In this document: in pieces, positions 26,560 through 35,179 of the stretch | Numbering within the stretch: position 1 is the stretch's first letter | Layout of the letters: every line of letters begins with the position of its first letter | NCBI RefSeq assembly: GCF_000382485.1 | Contig: NZ_AORY01000012.1 | Span: 432,309-496,308 of the forward strand | Reading direction: 5' to 3' | Length of the DNA stretch: 64,000 nucleotides | Source: Sphingomonas sp. Mn802worker | GTDB taxonomy: Bacteria; Pseudomonadota; Alphaproteobacteria; Sphingomonadales; Sphingomonadaceae | The notes under the pieces: generated by a model | What the model saw: the letters and a program-made list of their open reading frames with translations, nothing else | Databases searched by the model: none | What the model was told of the DNA's origin: nothing | Position numbers and translations under genes: made by a program

Positions 26560-28190
26560 TGTACAAGTACGACGAGTATGACCAGGCGATCGTCGATGCG
26601 CGCGTCGACGAATTTCGCGATCAGGTGCGCCGCCGCCTGGCGGGCGAGATCACCGAGGACCAGTTCAAGCCGCTTCGGCTGATGAACGGCCTCTACCTCC
26701 AGCTTCACGCCTACATGCTGCGGATCGCGGTGCCCTACGGCACGCTCGACAGCCGGCAGATGCGGATGCTTGGTACGATCGCGCGCAAGTACGACCGCGG
26801 CTATGGCCATTTCACCACGCGCCAGAACATCCAGTTCAACTGGATCAAGCTGTCCGACGCGCCCGACATCCTGGCCGAGATCGCCAAGGTCGAGATGCAC
26901 GCGATCCAGACGAGCGGCAATTGCATCCGCAACATCTCTTCCGATCAGTACGCCGGCGCCGCCGCCGACGAGGTCGCCGATCCCCGCCCTTGGGCCGAGC
27001 TGCTGCGTCAGTGGAGCACCTTTCACCCCGAATTCAGCTACCTGCCGCGCAAGTTCAAGATCGCGGTGATCGCAGCGGACGAGGATCGCGCGGCGATGCG
27101 GCTGCACGACATCGGCATCCAGCTCGTCATGCGCGACGGTGAGCTGGGCGCGCGGATCTTTGCGGGCGGCGGCATGGGCCGCACGCCGATGATCTCGCAC
27201 GAAATTCGCGACTTCGTGACTGCCGACGATTTGATGAGCTATCTCGAGGCGGCCTTGCGCGTCTACAATCGCTACGGCCGGCGCGACAACATCTACAAGG
27301 CGCGGATCAAGATCCTGATCCACGAGATCGGCGCCGATGAATACCGCCGCCAGGTCGAGGAGGAGTTCGCGCTGGTCAAGCAGCTCGGGCTCGATCCGCC
27401 GCGCGCCGAGCTGGAGCGGATCACCGCAATGTTCGCAAGCCCCGCGTTCGAGGCGGAAGCGTCGACCGAGATCAACCGCAGCGATCCCGATTTTGCGGTC
27501 TGGCTCGACCAGAACGTCAAGCCGCACAAGCAGCCCGGCTACGCGATCGTCAACGTGTCCCTGAAGCCGATCGGCGGCATCCCGGGCGACGCCTCGGCCG
27601 ACCAGATCGACGTGATGGCGACCCTCGCCGAGCGTTACGGCTTCGACGAGTTGCGGGTGACTCATGCGCAGAACATCGTCATACCGCACGTCCGCGTCGC
27701 CGACCTGAAGGCGGTGTGGGAGGCACTGGTCGAGGCCGGGCTCGCCGAGGCGAATCTCGATCTCATCAGCGACATCATCGCCTGCCCCGGCCTCGATTAT
27801 TGCAGCCTCGCCAACGCGCGATCGATCCCGCTGGCACAGAAGATCGCCGAGCGCTTCGCCGACCCGGCACGGCAGCGCGACCTGGGCGAGCTGAAGCTCA
27901 AGATCTCGGGCTGCATCAACGCGTGCGGGCATCATCATGCCGGTCACATCGGCATCCTGGGCGTCGACAAGAAGGGCGTGGAGAACTTCCAGCTGTTGCT
28001 CGGAGGATCGGGTGCGGAGGACGTGAGTCTGGGCAAGATCACCGGTCCGGGCTTCAGCGAGGACGGCGTCGTCGACGCGATCGAGCGCGTCACCAACACC
28101 TACATCGAGGTGCGTGAGACCGGCGAGCGTTTCGTCGACACCTACCGGCGCGTCGGCATGGAGCCGTTCAAGGAGGCGATCTATGGCTGA
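26559..28190 (+). CDS. cysI: Nitrite/sulfite reductase, sulfite reductase hemoprotein
   Basis: 543 residues. Reduces sulfite to sulfide with a coupled siroheme and [4Fe-4S] centre. Two ferredoxin-like halves are visible (YDRGYGHFTTRQNIQFNWIK, then VRVADLKAVWEALVEAGL). The cluster ligands are C409 and C415 in CPGLDYC, and C452 and C456 in SGCINACGHHH. This is the single-subunit type without a CysJ flavoprotein; the electron donor is probably ferredoxin or a separate reductase. It is coupled to DUF2849 upstream and overlaps the DUF934 gene by eight bases. Confidence 0.95.
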   Translation: MYKYDEYDQAIVDARVDEFRDQVRRRLAGEITEDQFKPLRLMNGLYLQLHAYMLRIAVPYGTLDSRQMRMLGTIARKYDRGYGHFTTRQNIQFNWIKLSDAPDILAEIAKVEMHAIQTSGNCIRNISSDQYAGAAADEVADPRPWAELLRQWSTFHPEFSYLPRKFKIAVIAADEDRAAMRLHDIGIQLVMRDGELGARIFAGGGMGRTPMISHEIRDFVTADDLMSYLEAALRVYNRYGRRDNIYKARIKILIHEIGADEYRRQVEEEFALVKQLGLDPPRAELERITAMFASPAFEAEASTEINRSDPDFAVWLDQNVKPHKQPGYAIVNVSLKPIGGIPGDASADQIDVMATLAERYGFDELRVTHAQNIVIPHVRVADLKAVWEALVEAGLAEANLDLISDIIACPGLDYCSLANARSIPLAQKIAERFADPARQRDLGELKLKISGCINACGHHHAGHIGILGVDKKGVENFQLLLGGSGAEDVSLGKITGPGFSEDGVVDAIERVTNTYIEVRETGERFVDTYRRVGMEPFKEAIYG

Positions 28191-28659
28191 TGGTTTCGAT
28201 CCCGACCAGACCACGACGACCGACAGCGGCGGCGGCGTGCAGCTGCGCTTCCGCGATGATGAGGTACACGAGGAGCCCGCGGTCACGCTCGACTCGTTCC
28301 TGGTCGGTCAGTCGAACGCGACCGCCGTCCGTATCGAGCCCGGCGACGATGCGCGCGAACTGCTGCCTTCGCTCGACCGTATCGCACTCATCGAGGTGTC
28401 GTTCCCGAGCTTCCGCGACGGGCGCGGCTATTCGGTCGCGCGTATCCTGCGCGAGGCGGGATACACCGGCGAGTTGCGCGCAGCGGGCGACGTGCTCGTC
28501 GATCAGGTGCCGCTGATGCGCCGCTGCGGCTTCGACAGCTTTGCGCCCGAAACACCGATCGACGGCGAGACACTGCGCCGCTCGCTCGACCGCTACGACT
28601 ACCATTACCAGAAAGCCGCCGATGCATCGGTGCCGGTATGGAAGCTTCGTCATGGGTGA
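28183..28659 (+). CDS. DUF934 family protein, sulfite reductase-associated
   Basis: 158 residues from the ATG at 28183, inside the end of cysI. Soluble with no signal peptide. The DUF934 core is clear (IALIEVSFPSFRDGRGYSVARILRE, then GELRAAGDVLVDQVPLMRRCGFDSF). The family co-occurs with cysI and cysH in alpha- and betaproteobacteria and has been annotated as an oxidoreductase-like accessory protein. No catalytic motif is visible. It overlaps the next gene, cysH, by eight bases. Confidence 0.92.
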   Translation: MADGFDPDQTTTTDSGGGVQLRFRDDEVHEEPAVTLDSFLVGQSNATAVRIEPGDDARELLPSLDRIALIEVSFPSFRDGRGYSVARILREAGYTGELRAAGDVLVDQVPLMRRCGFDSFAPETPIDGETLRRSLDRYDYHYQKAADASVPVWKLRHG

Positions 28660-29410
28660 GCCCGCACGCCAGCTCGACACGATCGACACCGGTCGCGTCT
28701 ACACCGCCGCCGATGCCGCAGCCTACGCCGCACGCTTCTCGGGTGCTTCGGCGCAGGAGATGCTGCGTGAGCTGCTGACCGGCGAATTGAAGGGGCGGAT
28801 CGCGGCGGTGTCGTCGTTCGGCGCGGAGTCGGCGGTCCTCCTCCATATGATCGCGGAGGTCGACCGCGACGTACCGGTCGTGTTCACCAACACGCAGAAG
28901 ATGTTCGGCGAAACGCTCGCATACCGCGACGAACTCGCCGAGCGGCTGGGCTTCACCGACCTGCGCGTGTTCCGCCCCGATCCGCGTCTGCTGCGGCTGA
29001 AGGACGACAAGGGCCTGCGCTGGTCCTACGACCCCGACGGCTGCTGCGAGTTGCGCAAGGTCGAGCCGCTGCGCCGTGCGCTGCTGCCGTTCGATGCTTG
29101 GATTTCGGGTCGCAAGGGGTTTCAGGCGTCCACCCGTCGCGCGATGCCGCGGTTCGAGGAAGATGACGGCCGCTTGAAGATCAACCCGCTGTCGGCCTGG
29201 ACCAAGGCTGATCTCGACGCCTATTTCGACGAGCACGACCTGCCGCGGCACCCGTTGGAGGCGCAGGGTTACCCGTCGATCGGTTGTGCGCCCTGCACCT
29301 CGCGCGTGCAGCCGGGCGAGGACCCACGCGCCGGTCGCTGGCGCGGCTGGGACAAGGTGGAATGCGGCATCCATGTGCCGGAGAAGCCGGGTGAGGAACC
29401 CGCCTTCTAG
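28652..29410 (+). CDS. cysH: Assimilatory adenylyl-sulfate (APS) reductase, [4Fe-4S] type
   Basis: 252 residues from the ATG at 28652. Reduces activated sulfate to sulfite with thioredoxin. The nucleotide site SSFGAESAVLLHM and the GRKGFQASTR segment are typical of CysH. C131 and C132 (CCELRK), C212 and C215 (CAPC) and the catalytic C238 in ECGIH match the CC-CXXC pattern that binds an iron-sulfur cluster. That pattern favours APS over PAPS as substrate. It is the last gene of the operon, overlapping DUF934 by eight bases. Confidence 0.94.
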   Translation: MGEPARQLDTIDTGRVYTAADAAAYAARFSGASAQEMLRELLTGELKGRIAAVSSFGAESAVLLHMIAEVDRDVPVVFTNTQKMFGETLAYRDELAERLGFTDLRVFRPDPRLLRLKDDKGLRWSYDPDGCCELRKVEPLRRALLPFDAWISGRKGFQASTRRAMPRFEEDDGRLKINPLSAWTKADLDAYFDEHDLPRHPLEAQGYPSIGCAPCTSRVQPGEDPRAGRWRGWDKVECGIHVPEKPGEEPAF

Positions 29411-29464
29411 GCTGCGGCTCGTTTCGGTACTGGATCGAATCGGCCCGATCTTGGTTTAGCGATC

Positions 29465-30928
29465 GTGCCACGCCTGCTCATATGCCTGCTGCTCATCATC
29501 CCACTTGCGGCATGCAACCGGCAGGTCGGTAACGCCGCCCCGCCCCGCGTGACGGGCGCGATCACCATGCCCGAACAACCTTCGACGATTGTCGTGCCCG
29601 TCGATGCCGACCTCGATCAACTCGAACGCGGGCTGGAGCAGCGCACGCCGCGCCAGCTATGGACGATCGACCGTCACCTCGACACTTGCGTGAAGGCGAG
29701 GCGGGTCAACCTCGGCATCGCCAAGGTAAGGGTCACGCCCGACCTCGGCTGTCGCGTCGTCGGCACCGTCACCCGCGGGCCGGTATACGTCGGCGGCAGC
29801 GGCGATCGGCTGGTCGTCACGCTGCCGATCCACGCCCGGATCTCGGCAAAGGATGTCGGCGGCGTTGCGGGGGAGACCGCAACCGGCAGTGCGATCGTCC
29901 GCGCGACCGGGCGCATCTCGATTTACGGCGACTGGCAACCGACCGCCAAAATGCAATTGTCATACGACTGGACGCAGCCGCCCGGCATCCACCTGCTGGG
30001 ACAACGCATTACCTTTACCGACAAGGCTGACGAGAAGCTGCAGCCCATGCTCGCGAAGCTGGAGCGCGACCTGCCGGCGGAATTGTCGCGGCTGCATCTG
30101 CGAAGCCAGCTTGAACAGGTCTGGGACCAGTCGTTCACGACGCTCCAGCTCAGCCAACGCAACCCGCCGGTGTGGATGCGGGTCGCGCCGCGTCGGCTCG
30201 GTTACGGCGGCTACCGGATCAAGGGACGCGAGCTGCGGTTGACGTTGCGGGCGGACGCGTTGACGCAGACATTCGTCGGCCACCGCCCGCCTGATCTGAC
30301 GCCGACAGCGCTACCGCCCCCGTCATCTGAGCTCGGCACACCCGGCTTGCGTTTCTTCACCCCGGTGCTCGCCGATTACGCCCAACTCGAACCGGTGGTG
30401 CAGCGCACGCTGCGCAAGCTGGCCGTGCGTGGCATAAAGCTGAAGGGGATCGGAGCAGTCGATGCAGAGTTCGGGCGCGTCACCGTTTATGCGACGAGCG
30501 ACAACCGGATCGCGGTCGGTGTTCATGCAAAGGTCAAGGCGCGCTCAAGCCCGATCGCCTCGGCGGAGGGCGAAGCCTGGCTCGCCGCGCAGCCGTACAA
30601 CCAACCCGAATCGCAGCTCGTCCAGGTCCGCAACGTCGAGTTCGCGACCAAGACCAACTCGCAGCTGGTCGACCTGCTCGCTGCCTTGTTCGCCGATCCA
30701 ACCGTGCGCGCCGGCATTGCCGATGGCCTCGCCCACGATTTCGCGCCCGATTACCGAAAGCTGCTCGTCAAGGTGGAGCGCGCGATCGGCGAGCGGCGCG
30801 AAGGCGATTTCGTGCTGCGCACCCGGATCACCGGCGTGCGCAACGGCCGCATCACCGCAACCGGCGCCGGGCTGTTCATGCCGGTCGCGGTCACCGGGCA
30901 GGCGGACATCAGCTACCGTCCGCACTGA
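29465..30928 (+). CDS. DUF4403 family lipoprotein
   Basis: 487 residues from a GTG at 29465. A signal peptide with lipobox IPLAAC gives lipidated Cys17. The rest is beta-rich with repeated patterns (VTPDLGCRVVGTVTRG, LRLTLRADALTQTFVGHRPP, NVEFATKTNSQLVDLLAALFA, FVLRTRITGVRNGRI), matching DUF4403, a family related to lipid-binding tubular folds. Probably in the outer membrane facing the periplasm. It converges on dnaB with nine bases between stops. No role is established. Confidence 0.88.
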   Translation: MPRLLICLLLIIPLAACNRQVGNAAPPRVTGAITMPEQPSTIVVPVDADLDQLERGLEQRTPRQLWTIDRHLDTCVKARRVNLGIAKVRVTPDLGCRVVGTVTRGPVYVGGSGDRLVVTLPIHARISAKDVGGVAGETATGSAIVRATGRISIYGDWQPTAKMQLSYDWTQPPGIHLLGQRITFTDKADEKLQPMLAKLERDLPAELSRLHLRSQLEQVWDQSFTTLQLSQRNPPVWMRVAPRRLGYGGYRIKGRELRLTLRADALTQTFVGHRPPDLTPTALPPPSSELGTPGLRFFTPVLADYAQLEPVVQRTLRKLAVRGIKLKGIGAVDAEFGRVTVYATSDNRIAVGVHAKVKARSSPIASAEGEAWLAAQPYNQPESQLVQVRNVEFATKTNSQLVDLLAALFADPTVRAGIADGLAHDFAPDYRKLLVKVERAIGERREGDFVLRTRITGVRNGRITATGAGLFMPVAVTGQADISYRPH

Positions 30929-30937
30929 TCGATCCGT

Positions 30938-32428
30938 TCAATATCCGGCATAGTCCGAGAAGCGCGTGATCGTCGGGTCGAACTTCAGGATAACCTTGCC
31001 GGTCGCACCGTGGCGCTGCTTGGCGACGATCAGCTCGGCCAGGCCGTAGACGCGTTCCATGTCGGCGGCCCAGGCGGCGTGGTCCTCGAACATCTTGGCG
31101 TTGTCGCCTTCGACCGGGCGCTTGGGCTCCTTCGCCGCGACGTAATAGTCTTCGCGGAACACGAACCACACCATGTCGGCGTCCTGCTCGATCGAGCCTG
31201 ATTCGCGCAGGTCGGACAGCTGCGGGCGTTTGTCCTCGCGCTGCTCGACCGCGCGGCTCAGCTGCGAGAGTGCCAGCACGGGCACGTTCATGTCCTTTGC
31301 CAACGTCTTCAAGCCGCGGCTGATCTCGGAGATTTCCTGCACACGGTTGCCGTCGGACGACTTGCCCGAGCCGGACAGGAGCTGGAGGTAGTCGATCACC
31401 ACCAGCCCGATCTCGTTGTTGTGGCGGCGTTGCAGGCGACGGACACGAGTGTGGAGCGAGCCGATCGAGAGACCGCCGGTATCGTCGATGAACAGCGGCA
31501 AATTCTCCAGCTCGGCGGCGGCGGCGGCGAGCTGCTCGAACTCCTGCTTGCTGATCTTGCCCATGCGCAGCGCTTCCGAGGAGATGCGCGACTGTTCGGC
31601 GAGGATGCGCGTGGCGAGCTGGTCGGCCGACATTTCGAGGCTGAAGAAGGCGACCTTCGCGCCGACCGACTTCGACGGCGGAATGCCGTCGCGCATGTCA
31701 TGCATCCAGCGCTGCGCCGCGTTGAACGCGATGTTGGTGGCAAGCGACGTTTTGCCCATGCCCGGACGCCCGGCAAGGATCATCAGGTCGGAATGATGCA
31801 GGCCGCCGATCTTCTGGTTGACGCTGTCGAGGCCCGTGGTGACGCCCGAAAGGTTGCCGCCCCAGTTGAGCGCCTTTTCGGCCATCTTGACGGCCATGGT
31901 GCTCGCCTGCGCGAACGATTTGATGCTGTTCTCGGTCGCGCCATCGGCCGCGACCTTGAACAGTTCCTCTTCCGCCAATTCGATCTGCGCGCGAGGATTG
32001 ACCTCTTCCGACGTGTCCATCGCGCGATCGACGAGCGTGCGCCCTACCGAGACGAGCGAGCGCAGCATGGCCAGATCGTAGATCTGCTGCGCGAACTGCC
32101 GCGCGCCGATCAGTCCCGCACCCGAGCCCGTAAGGCTGGCAAGATAGGCCGGGCCGCCCAGCTCCTTCATGCCTTCGTCGGCGTCGAACATCGGGCGCAG
32201 CGTGACGGGCGTCGCCAGCATGTCGGCGGCGCGCAGCGTCTTGATCGCAGCGAACACGCGGCCGTGGACGGGCTCGTAGAAATGCGCGGGTTCGAGCCGG
32301 TCGACCAGATCGTCGGCAAGGCGATTGTCGATCATCATCGCGCCGAGCATCGCGGCCTCCGCCTCGACGTTGCGCGGAAGCTGAACGGGTTCGACCGGAG
32401 CCGGCTGCGGAAATGCCAATGTCGCCAT
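30938..32428 (-). CDS. dnaB: Replicative DNA helicase DnaB
   Basis: 496 residues. Unwinds DNA at the replication fork as a hexamer and recruits primase. The N-terminal domain (PRNVEAEAAMLGAMMIDN) is followed by a linker and the RecA-like core with Walker A GRPGMGKTSLA near 222. Also visible are VAFFSLEMSADQLATRILAEQ, GLVVIDYLQLLSG, SQLSRAVEQREDKRPQLSDLRESGSIEQDAD and the C-terminal RHGATGKVILKFD. No intein. Divergent from UPF0262 with a spacer of 115 bases that should hold both promoters. Confidence 0.98.
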   Translation of the reverse strand: MATLAFPQPAPVEPVQLPRNVEAEAAMLGAMMIDNRLADDLVDRLEPAHFYEPVHGRVFAAIKTLRAADMLATPVTLRPMFDADEGMKELGGPAYLASLTGSGAGLIGARQFAQQIYDLAMLRSLVSVGRTLVDRAMDTSEEVNPRAQIELAEEELFKVAADGATENSIKSFAQASTMAVKMAEKALNWGGNLSGVTTGLDSVNQKIGGLHHSDLMILAGRPGMGKTSLATNIAFNAAQRWMHDMRDGIPPSKSVGAKVAFFSLEMSADQLATRILAEQSRISSEALRMGKISKQEFEQLAAAAAELENLPLFIDDTGGLSIGSLHTRVRRLQRRHNNEIGLVVIDYLQLLSGSGKSSDGNRVQEISEISRGLKTLAKDMNVPVLALSQLSRAVEQREDKRPQLSDLRESGSIEQDADMVWFVFREDYYVAAKEPKRPVEGDNAKMFEDHAAWAADMERVYGLAELIVAKQRHGATGKVILKFDPTITRFSDYAGY

Positions 32429-32543
32429 CGCGGCGTCATACCCGGTCGGGACGATTACCGAAACCGTCGCGGCGGTGAATGCCGGTGATAACCCGCCTCG
32501 CCGACGCGTTGTCGCGCGCGCGCTTCGTGGCTATCGAGACGAT

Positions 32544-33026
32544 ATGGCCGATCCGCGGATCATCGACATTCAGCTAGACGAGGGCACGATCCTGTGGCGA
32601 TCGGCCGATATCGAGCAGGAACGCCGGATCGCGATCTTCGACCTGATCGAAGAAAATCATTTCGCGCCGCAGCGTGCCACGCCCGACGATTACGCCGGCC
32701 CGTACCGCGTGCTGCTCTCGGTCGAGGAAGGCCGGCTGGTCATCCAAATGAAGCGCGCCGACGACACGCCGATCGAGACGCTGATCCTCGGGCTCGCCCG
32801 CTTCCGGCGTCCGATCCGCGACTATTTCGCGATCTGCGACAGCTATTTCCAGGCGATCCGGCAATCGACGCCCGCGCAGATCGAGACGGTCGACATGGCG
32901 CGGCGCGGTATCCACAACGAGGCGGCGGAACTGCTGAAGGAGAGGCTCGACGGCAAGATCGAGATCGATTTCGACACCGCCCGGCGGCTGTTCACCCTTA
33001 TCTGCGTCCTCCATATCAAGGCCTGA
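32544..33026 (+). CDS. UPF0262 family protein
   Basis: 160 residues from the ATG at 32544. Full match in length and pattern to the alphaproteobacterial UPF0262 family (IIDIQLDEGTILWRSADIEQER, then FRRPIRDYFAICDSYFQAIR, and a C-terminal ARRLFTLICVLHIKA). Cytoplasmic, function unknown. It is three bases upstream of cdd, so the two are probably one transcript. Confidence 0.92.
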   Translation: MADPRIIDIQLDEGTILWRSADIEQERRIAIFDLIEENHFAPQRATPDDYAGPYRVLLSVEEGRLVIQMKRADDTPIETLILGLARFRRPIRDYFAICDSYFQAIRQSTPAQIETVDMARRGIHNEAAELLKERLDGKIEIDFDTARRLFTLICVLHIKA

Positions 33027-33029
33027 CCG

Positions 33030-33494
33030 ATGTTCCCCGAAGAAGCGAACGGCGAAGCAACCCGGCTGATCGCCGCGGCGCGCGAGGCGGCGCGCCACGC
33101 CCACGCGCCCTATTCGCGCTTCGCGGTCGGCGCGGCCGTCTTGCTGACCGATGGCAGCGTCGTCACGGGTGCCAACGTCGAGAATGCGAGCTACGGCCTG
33201 TCGCTCTGCGCCGAAACGGTCGCGATCGCGAGCGTCAGTGCGTCGGGACGGCTGCGCGAGGTCGTCGCGGTCGGGGTGATCGGCGGCGCGATGGATGCCG
33301 AAGGCCGCGCGACCGGCAGCGATCCGGTCAGCCCGTGCGGGCGCTGCCGGCAAGTCATCAACGAGGCGGCGCAGATGGGTGGCCGCGACGTCGCCGTCTA
33401 TTGCGGCGGCGCGCTAGGTGACACGATCGTGCGCTATCGCCTGTCCGAATTGCTACCCGACGCGTTCGGACCTGCCGACCTCGGCGTCGGTTGA
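33030..33494 (+). CDS. cdd: Cytidine deaminase
   Basis: 154 residues. Deaminates cytidine and deoxycytidine to uridine forms in pyrimidine salvage. Zinc-site motifs are intact: HAPYSRFAVGAAV, NVENASYGLSLCAETVAI with the Cys ligand and catalytic Glu, and PCGRCRQVINE with the two other Cys ligands. Homotetrameric short type. Coupled to UPF0262 upstream and followed by an inverted repeat at 33509-33530. Confidence 0.95.
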   Translation: MFPEEANGEATRLIAAAREAARHAHAPYSRFAVGAAVLLTDGSVVTGANVENASYGLSLCAETVAIASVSASGRLREVVAVGVIGGAMDAEGRATGSDPVSPCGRCRQVINEAAQMGGRDVAVYCGGALGDTIVRYRLSELLPDAFGPADLGVG

Positions 33495-33508
33495 AAGGTC
33501 GCAGCGCA

Positions 33509-33530
33509 ACGCAGGTGCGCGCGCCTGCGT
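33509..33530 (+). terminator. Inverted repeat after cdd, weak terminator candidate
   Basis: A perfect 7-bp stem ACGCAGG/CCTGCGT around a GC-rich eight-base loop, 14 bases after the cdd stop. There is no T tract, so it is a candidate only. The rest of 33531-33749 holds no gene that I can support. Tandem copies of the palindrome ACGGCCGT lie near 33680-33700. Confidence 0.35.
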
Positions 33531-33749
33531 GCGGGCGCGTGATGGCACGACGATAATAAAGAGCGCGGTCGCTGTGGCAGGCCGATGGCGTGTAGGACAG
33601 CTGCGTCGTGCACGTTCAGCGGCGTAGCAGATGCTCCGGCAACCGTTAAACGCGTTCGCGCTGCCGTACCTTTGCACGGCCGTTGGCGACGGCCGTCTTC
33701 GGCAAGTGCCGATCGAAAGATCGAGAAAGAATGAATGAGCCACCAAAGG

Positions 33750-33836
33750 TGGTACGGGCGGTCGGGCTCGAACCGACACTCTGTCTCCAGAACCAGATTT
33801 TGAGTCTAGCGCGTCTACCAATTCCACCACGCCCGC
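33750..33836 (-). tRNA. tRNA-Leu (anticodon CAA)
   Basis: 87 bases including encoded CCA (33750-33752). The acceptor stem GCGGGCG pairs with CGCCCGT (one G-U), followed by discriminator A. The D arm contains TTGGTAGA. The anticodon arm has loop CTCAAAA with anticodon CAA. There is a long variable arm, as expected of a class II tRNA, and the T arm GGTTCGAGCCC. Reads UUG codons. Confidence 0.96.
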
Positions 33837-33915
33837 GTGGGTGACGCCCCTGTGACAGGCTATTTCGCGCCCGTCCAGATGGTTTGTGACACGGCGTATG
33901 CGACCGCCGTGGCGA

Positions 33916-34299
33916 TCAGCGCTTGAACGCGCCCTTGCCGAACCGCTTCACCGTCGGTTGCGAATCGCCGGGCGACTTGCGTGCGCGTTGCGGATCGATC
34001 TCGCGGTCAAAAGCGACACCGGCGCGCCCCTCGATCTGCCAGGCGATCCGCCCCGCGATCCAGCCGAGGCCGCGCACCTCGACCTCGACATCGCCCTCGG
34101 GCGCGACCGGATAAGGCAGTTCTACCATCAGCCCGCCCGCAGACAGGTTGCGCACGCGCACGTCGACGGGCTGCTTGCCCGCCATGCGCATCTTCGCCAT
34201 CAGAAACAGGCTGTCGCGGCCGCGCGTCGCATCGACCCCGGCGTTCACGCCTGGATCGGGCTCGAACACGCTTTTTCCCAAATGCTCCATCAACCCCAC
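33916..34299 (-). CDS. PilZ domain protein
   Basis: 127 residues. A single PilZ domain: RDSLFLMAKMRMAG as the degenerate N-terminal RxxxR region, VRVRNLSAGGLMVELP as the D/NxSxxG loop, and GWIAGRIAWQIEGRAGVAFD as the later strands. PilZ proteins bind cyclic di-GMP. The first Arg pair is weak (RDSLF, not RxxxR), so binding is uncertain. The C-terminus is basic. An EAL-domain protein that could degrade c-di-GMP is encoded at 47675-48925. Stand-alone gene upstream of tRNA-Leu on the same strand. Confidence 0.85.
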   Translation of the reverse strand: MGLMEHLGKSVFEPDPGVNAGVDATRGRDSLFLMAKMRMAGKQPVDVRVRNLSAGGLMVELPYPVAPEGDVEVEVRGLGWIAGRIAWQIEGRAGVAFDREIDPQRARKSPGDSQPTVKRFGKGAFKR

Positions 34300-34368
34300 C
34301 GCCTGTCGGTCCGATCGCCGTCGTAGCCGCGCGGCGGTAAAGAACCGCTTACCATGGGGCAGGTCCGA

Positions 34369-34821
34369 TCAATCGTCGCGAGAGATCTTTTCGTGCCGCT
34401 CATGCCGCTCCTGCGCCTCGACGGTCATCGTCGCGATCGGACGGGCTTCCAGCCGCTGCAGGCTGATCGGCTCGCCGGTGACCTCGCAATAGCCGTATTC
34501 GCCTTCCTCGAGCCGCCGCAGCGCCGCGTCGATCTTGGATACCAGCTTGCGCTGCCGGTCGCGGGTGCGAAGCTCGATCGACCAGTCGGTTTCGCTCGAC
34601 GCGCGATCGGTCAGATCGGATTCACGCAGCGAATCGATCTGCAACTGCGACAGCGTGCCCAGGCTTTCGCGCAGGATCGCTTCCTTCCAATCGTACAATT
34701 TCTGTCGGAAATACGCCTGCTGGCGCGGGTTCATGAACGGTTCGTCGGCGCTCGGCCGGTAACCATTATTGTCATCAACCGCGACCGCGGCTTCTTCGAT
34801 ACGATTCAACACCGTAGCCAT
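34369..34821 (-). CDS. dksA: RNA polymerase-binding transcription factor DksA
   Basis: 150 residues from the ATG at 34821. DksA inserts its coiled coil into the RNA polymerase secondary channel and works with ppGpp at rRNA and amino-acid promoters. Coiled-coil helices run near 30-105 (MNPRQQAYFRQKLYDWKEAIL, then DWSIELRTRDRQRKL). The globular part has YCEVTGEPISLQRLEARPIATM. Only C112 of the four zinc-finger cysteines is present, as is usual in alphaproteobacterial DksA. A longer in-frame start at 34914 gives a Gly/Ser-rich non-conserved tail. Confidence 0.95.
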   Translation of the reverse strand: MATVLNRIEEAAVAVDDNNGYRPSADEPFMNPRQQAYFRQKLYDWKEAILRESLGTLSQLQIDSLRESDLTDRASSETDWSIELRTRDRQRKLVSKIDAALRRLEEGEYGYCEVTGEPISLQRLEARPIATMTVEAQERHERHEKISRDD

Positions 34822-35179
34822 CGACACTCTCCCGCCTGCGCGCCAGGAATGATCGTCAACACCGCTGGTGCGCCCCCTGCCGGGGCCTATAACCGCGGTC
34901 GTACACGACGACAAGCGAACAGGTTAGTTTCCGTAAGATCGTGTCGCTGACGCCGGCCTGAACGAAATTCCACGCCCCTTCCGATTCAGTCCCAGCGTGA
35001 CACGTTAACCATGTTGTCGGCCGAGGCCACGCGATACATGATGCGCAAAGCGTGACATTGGTGGTTAAGGGCGTTGCACTTAAGCCTTTGTTTTGCACTT
35101 TGGTGCATGGGCGGAGCGATAGCGCTGCTTTGGGTTTTTCCGCGACGGTTCGCATCGTCGCCAACGAGAGAGTGATGGC
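34822..35179. promoter_or_regulatory. 358-base intergenic region with CtrA-like sites and direct repeats
   Basis: It separates the divergent dksA and low-complexity-protein genes and holds no supported gene. A GTTAACCAT at 35004-35012 and a CCTTAACC on the opposite strand (35063-35070) resemble CtrA half-sites. Two copies of TTGCACTT (35074-35081 and 35093-35100) are spaced by 19 bases. The local sequence near 35040-35110 is clearly more AT-rich than its surroundings, as expected of a promoter. Which elements are functional is not known. Confidence 0.4.

Noticed and set aside
33660..33750. Repeated ACGGCCGT palindromes and short hairpins between cdd and tRNA-Leu
   Set aside because: Too short and few for a repeat family. 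The CCACC hairpin overlaps the tRNA CCA end. No evidence for an attachment site or integrase.
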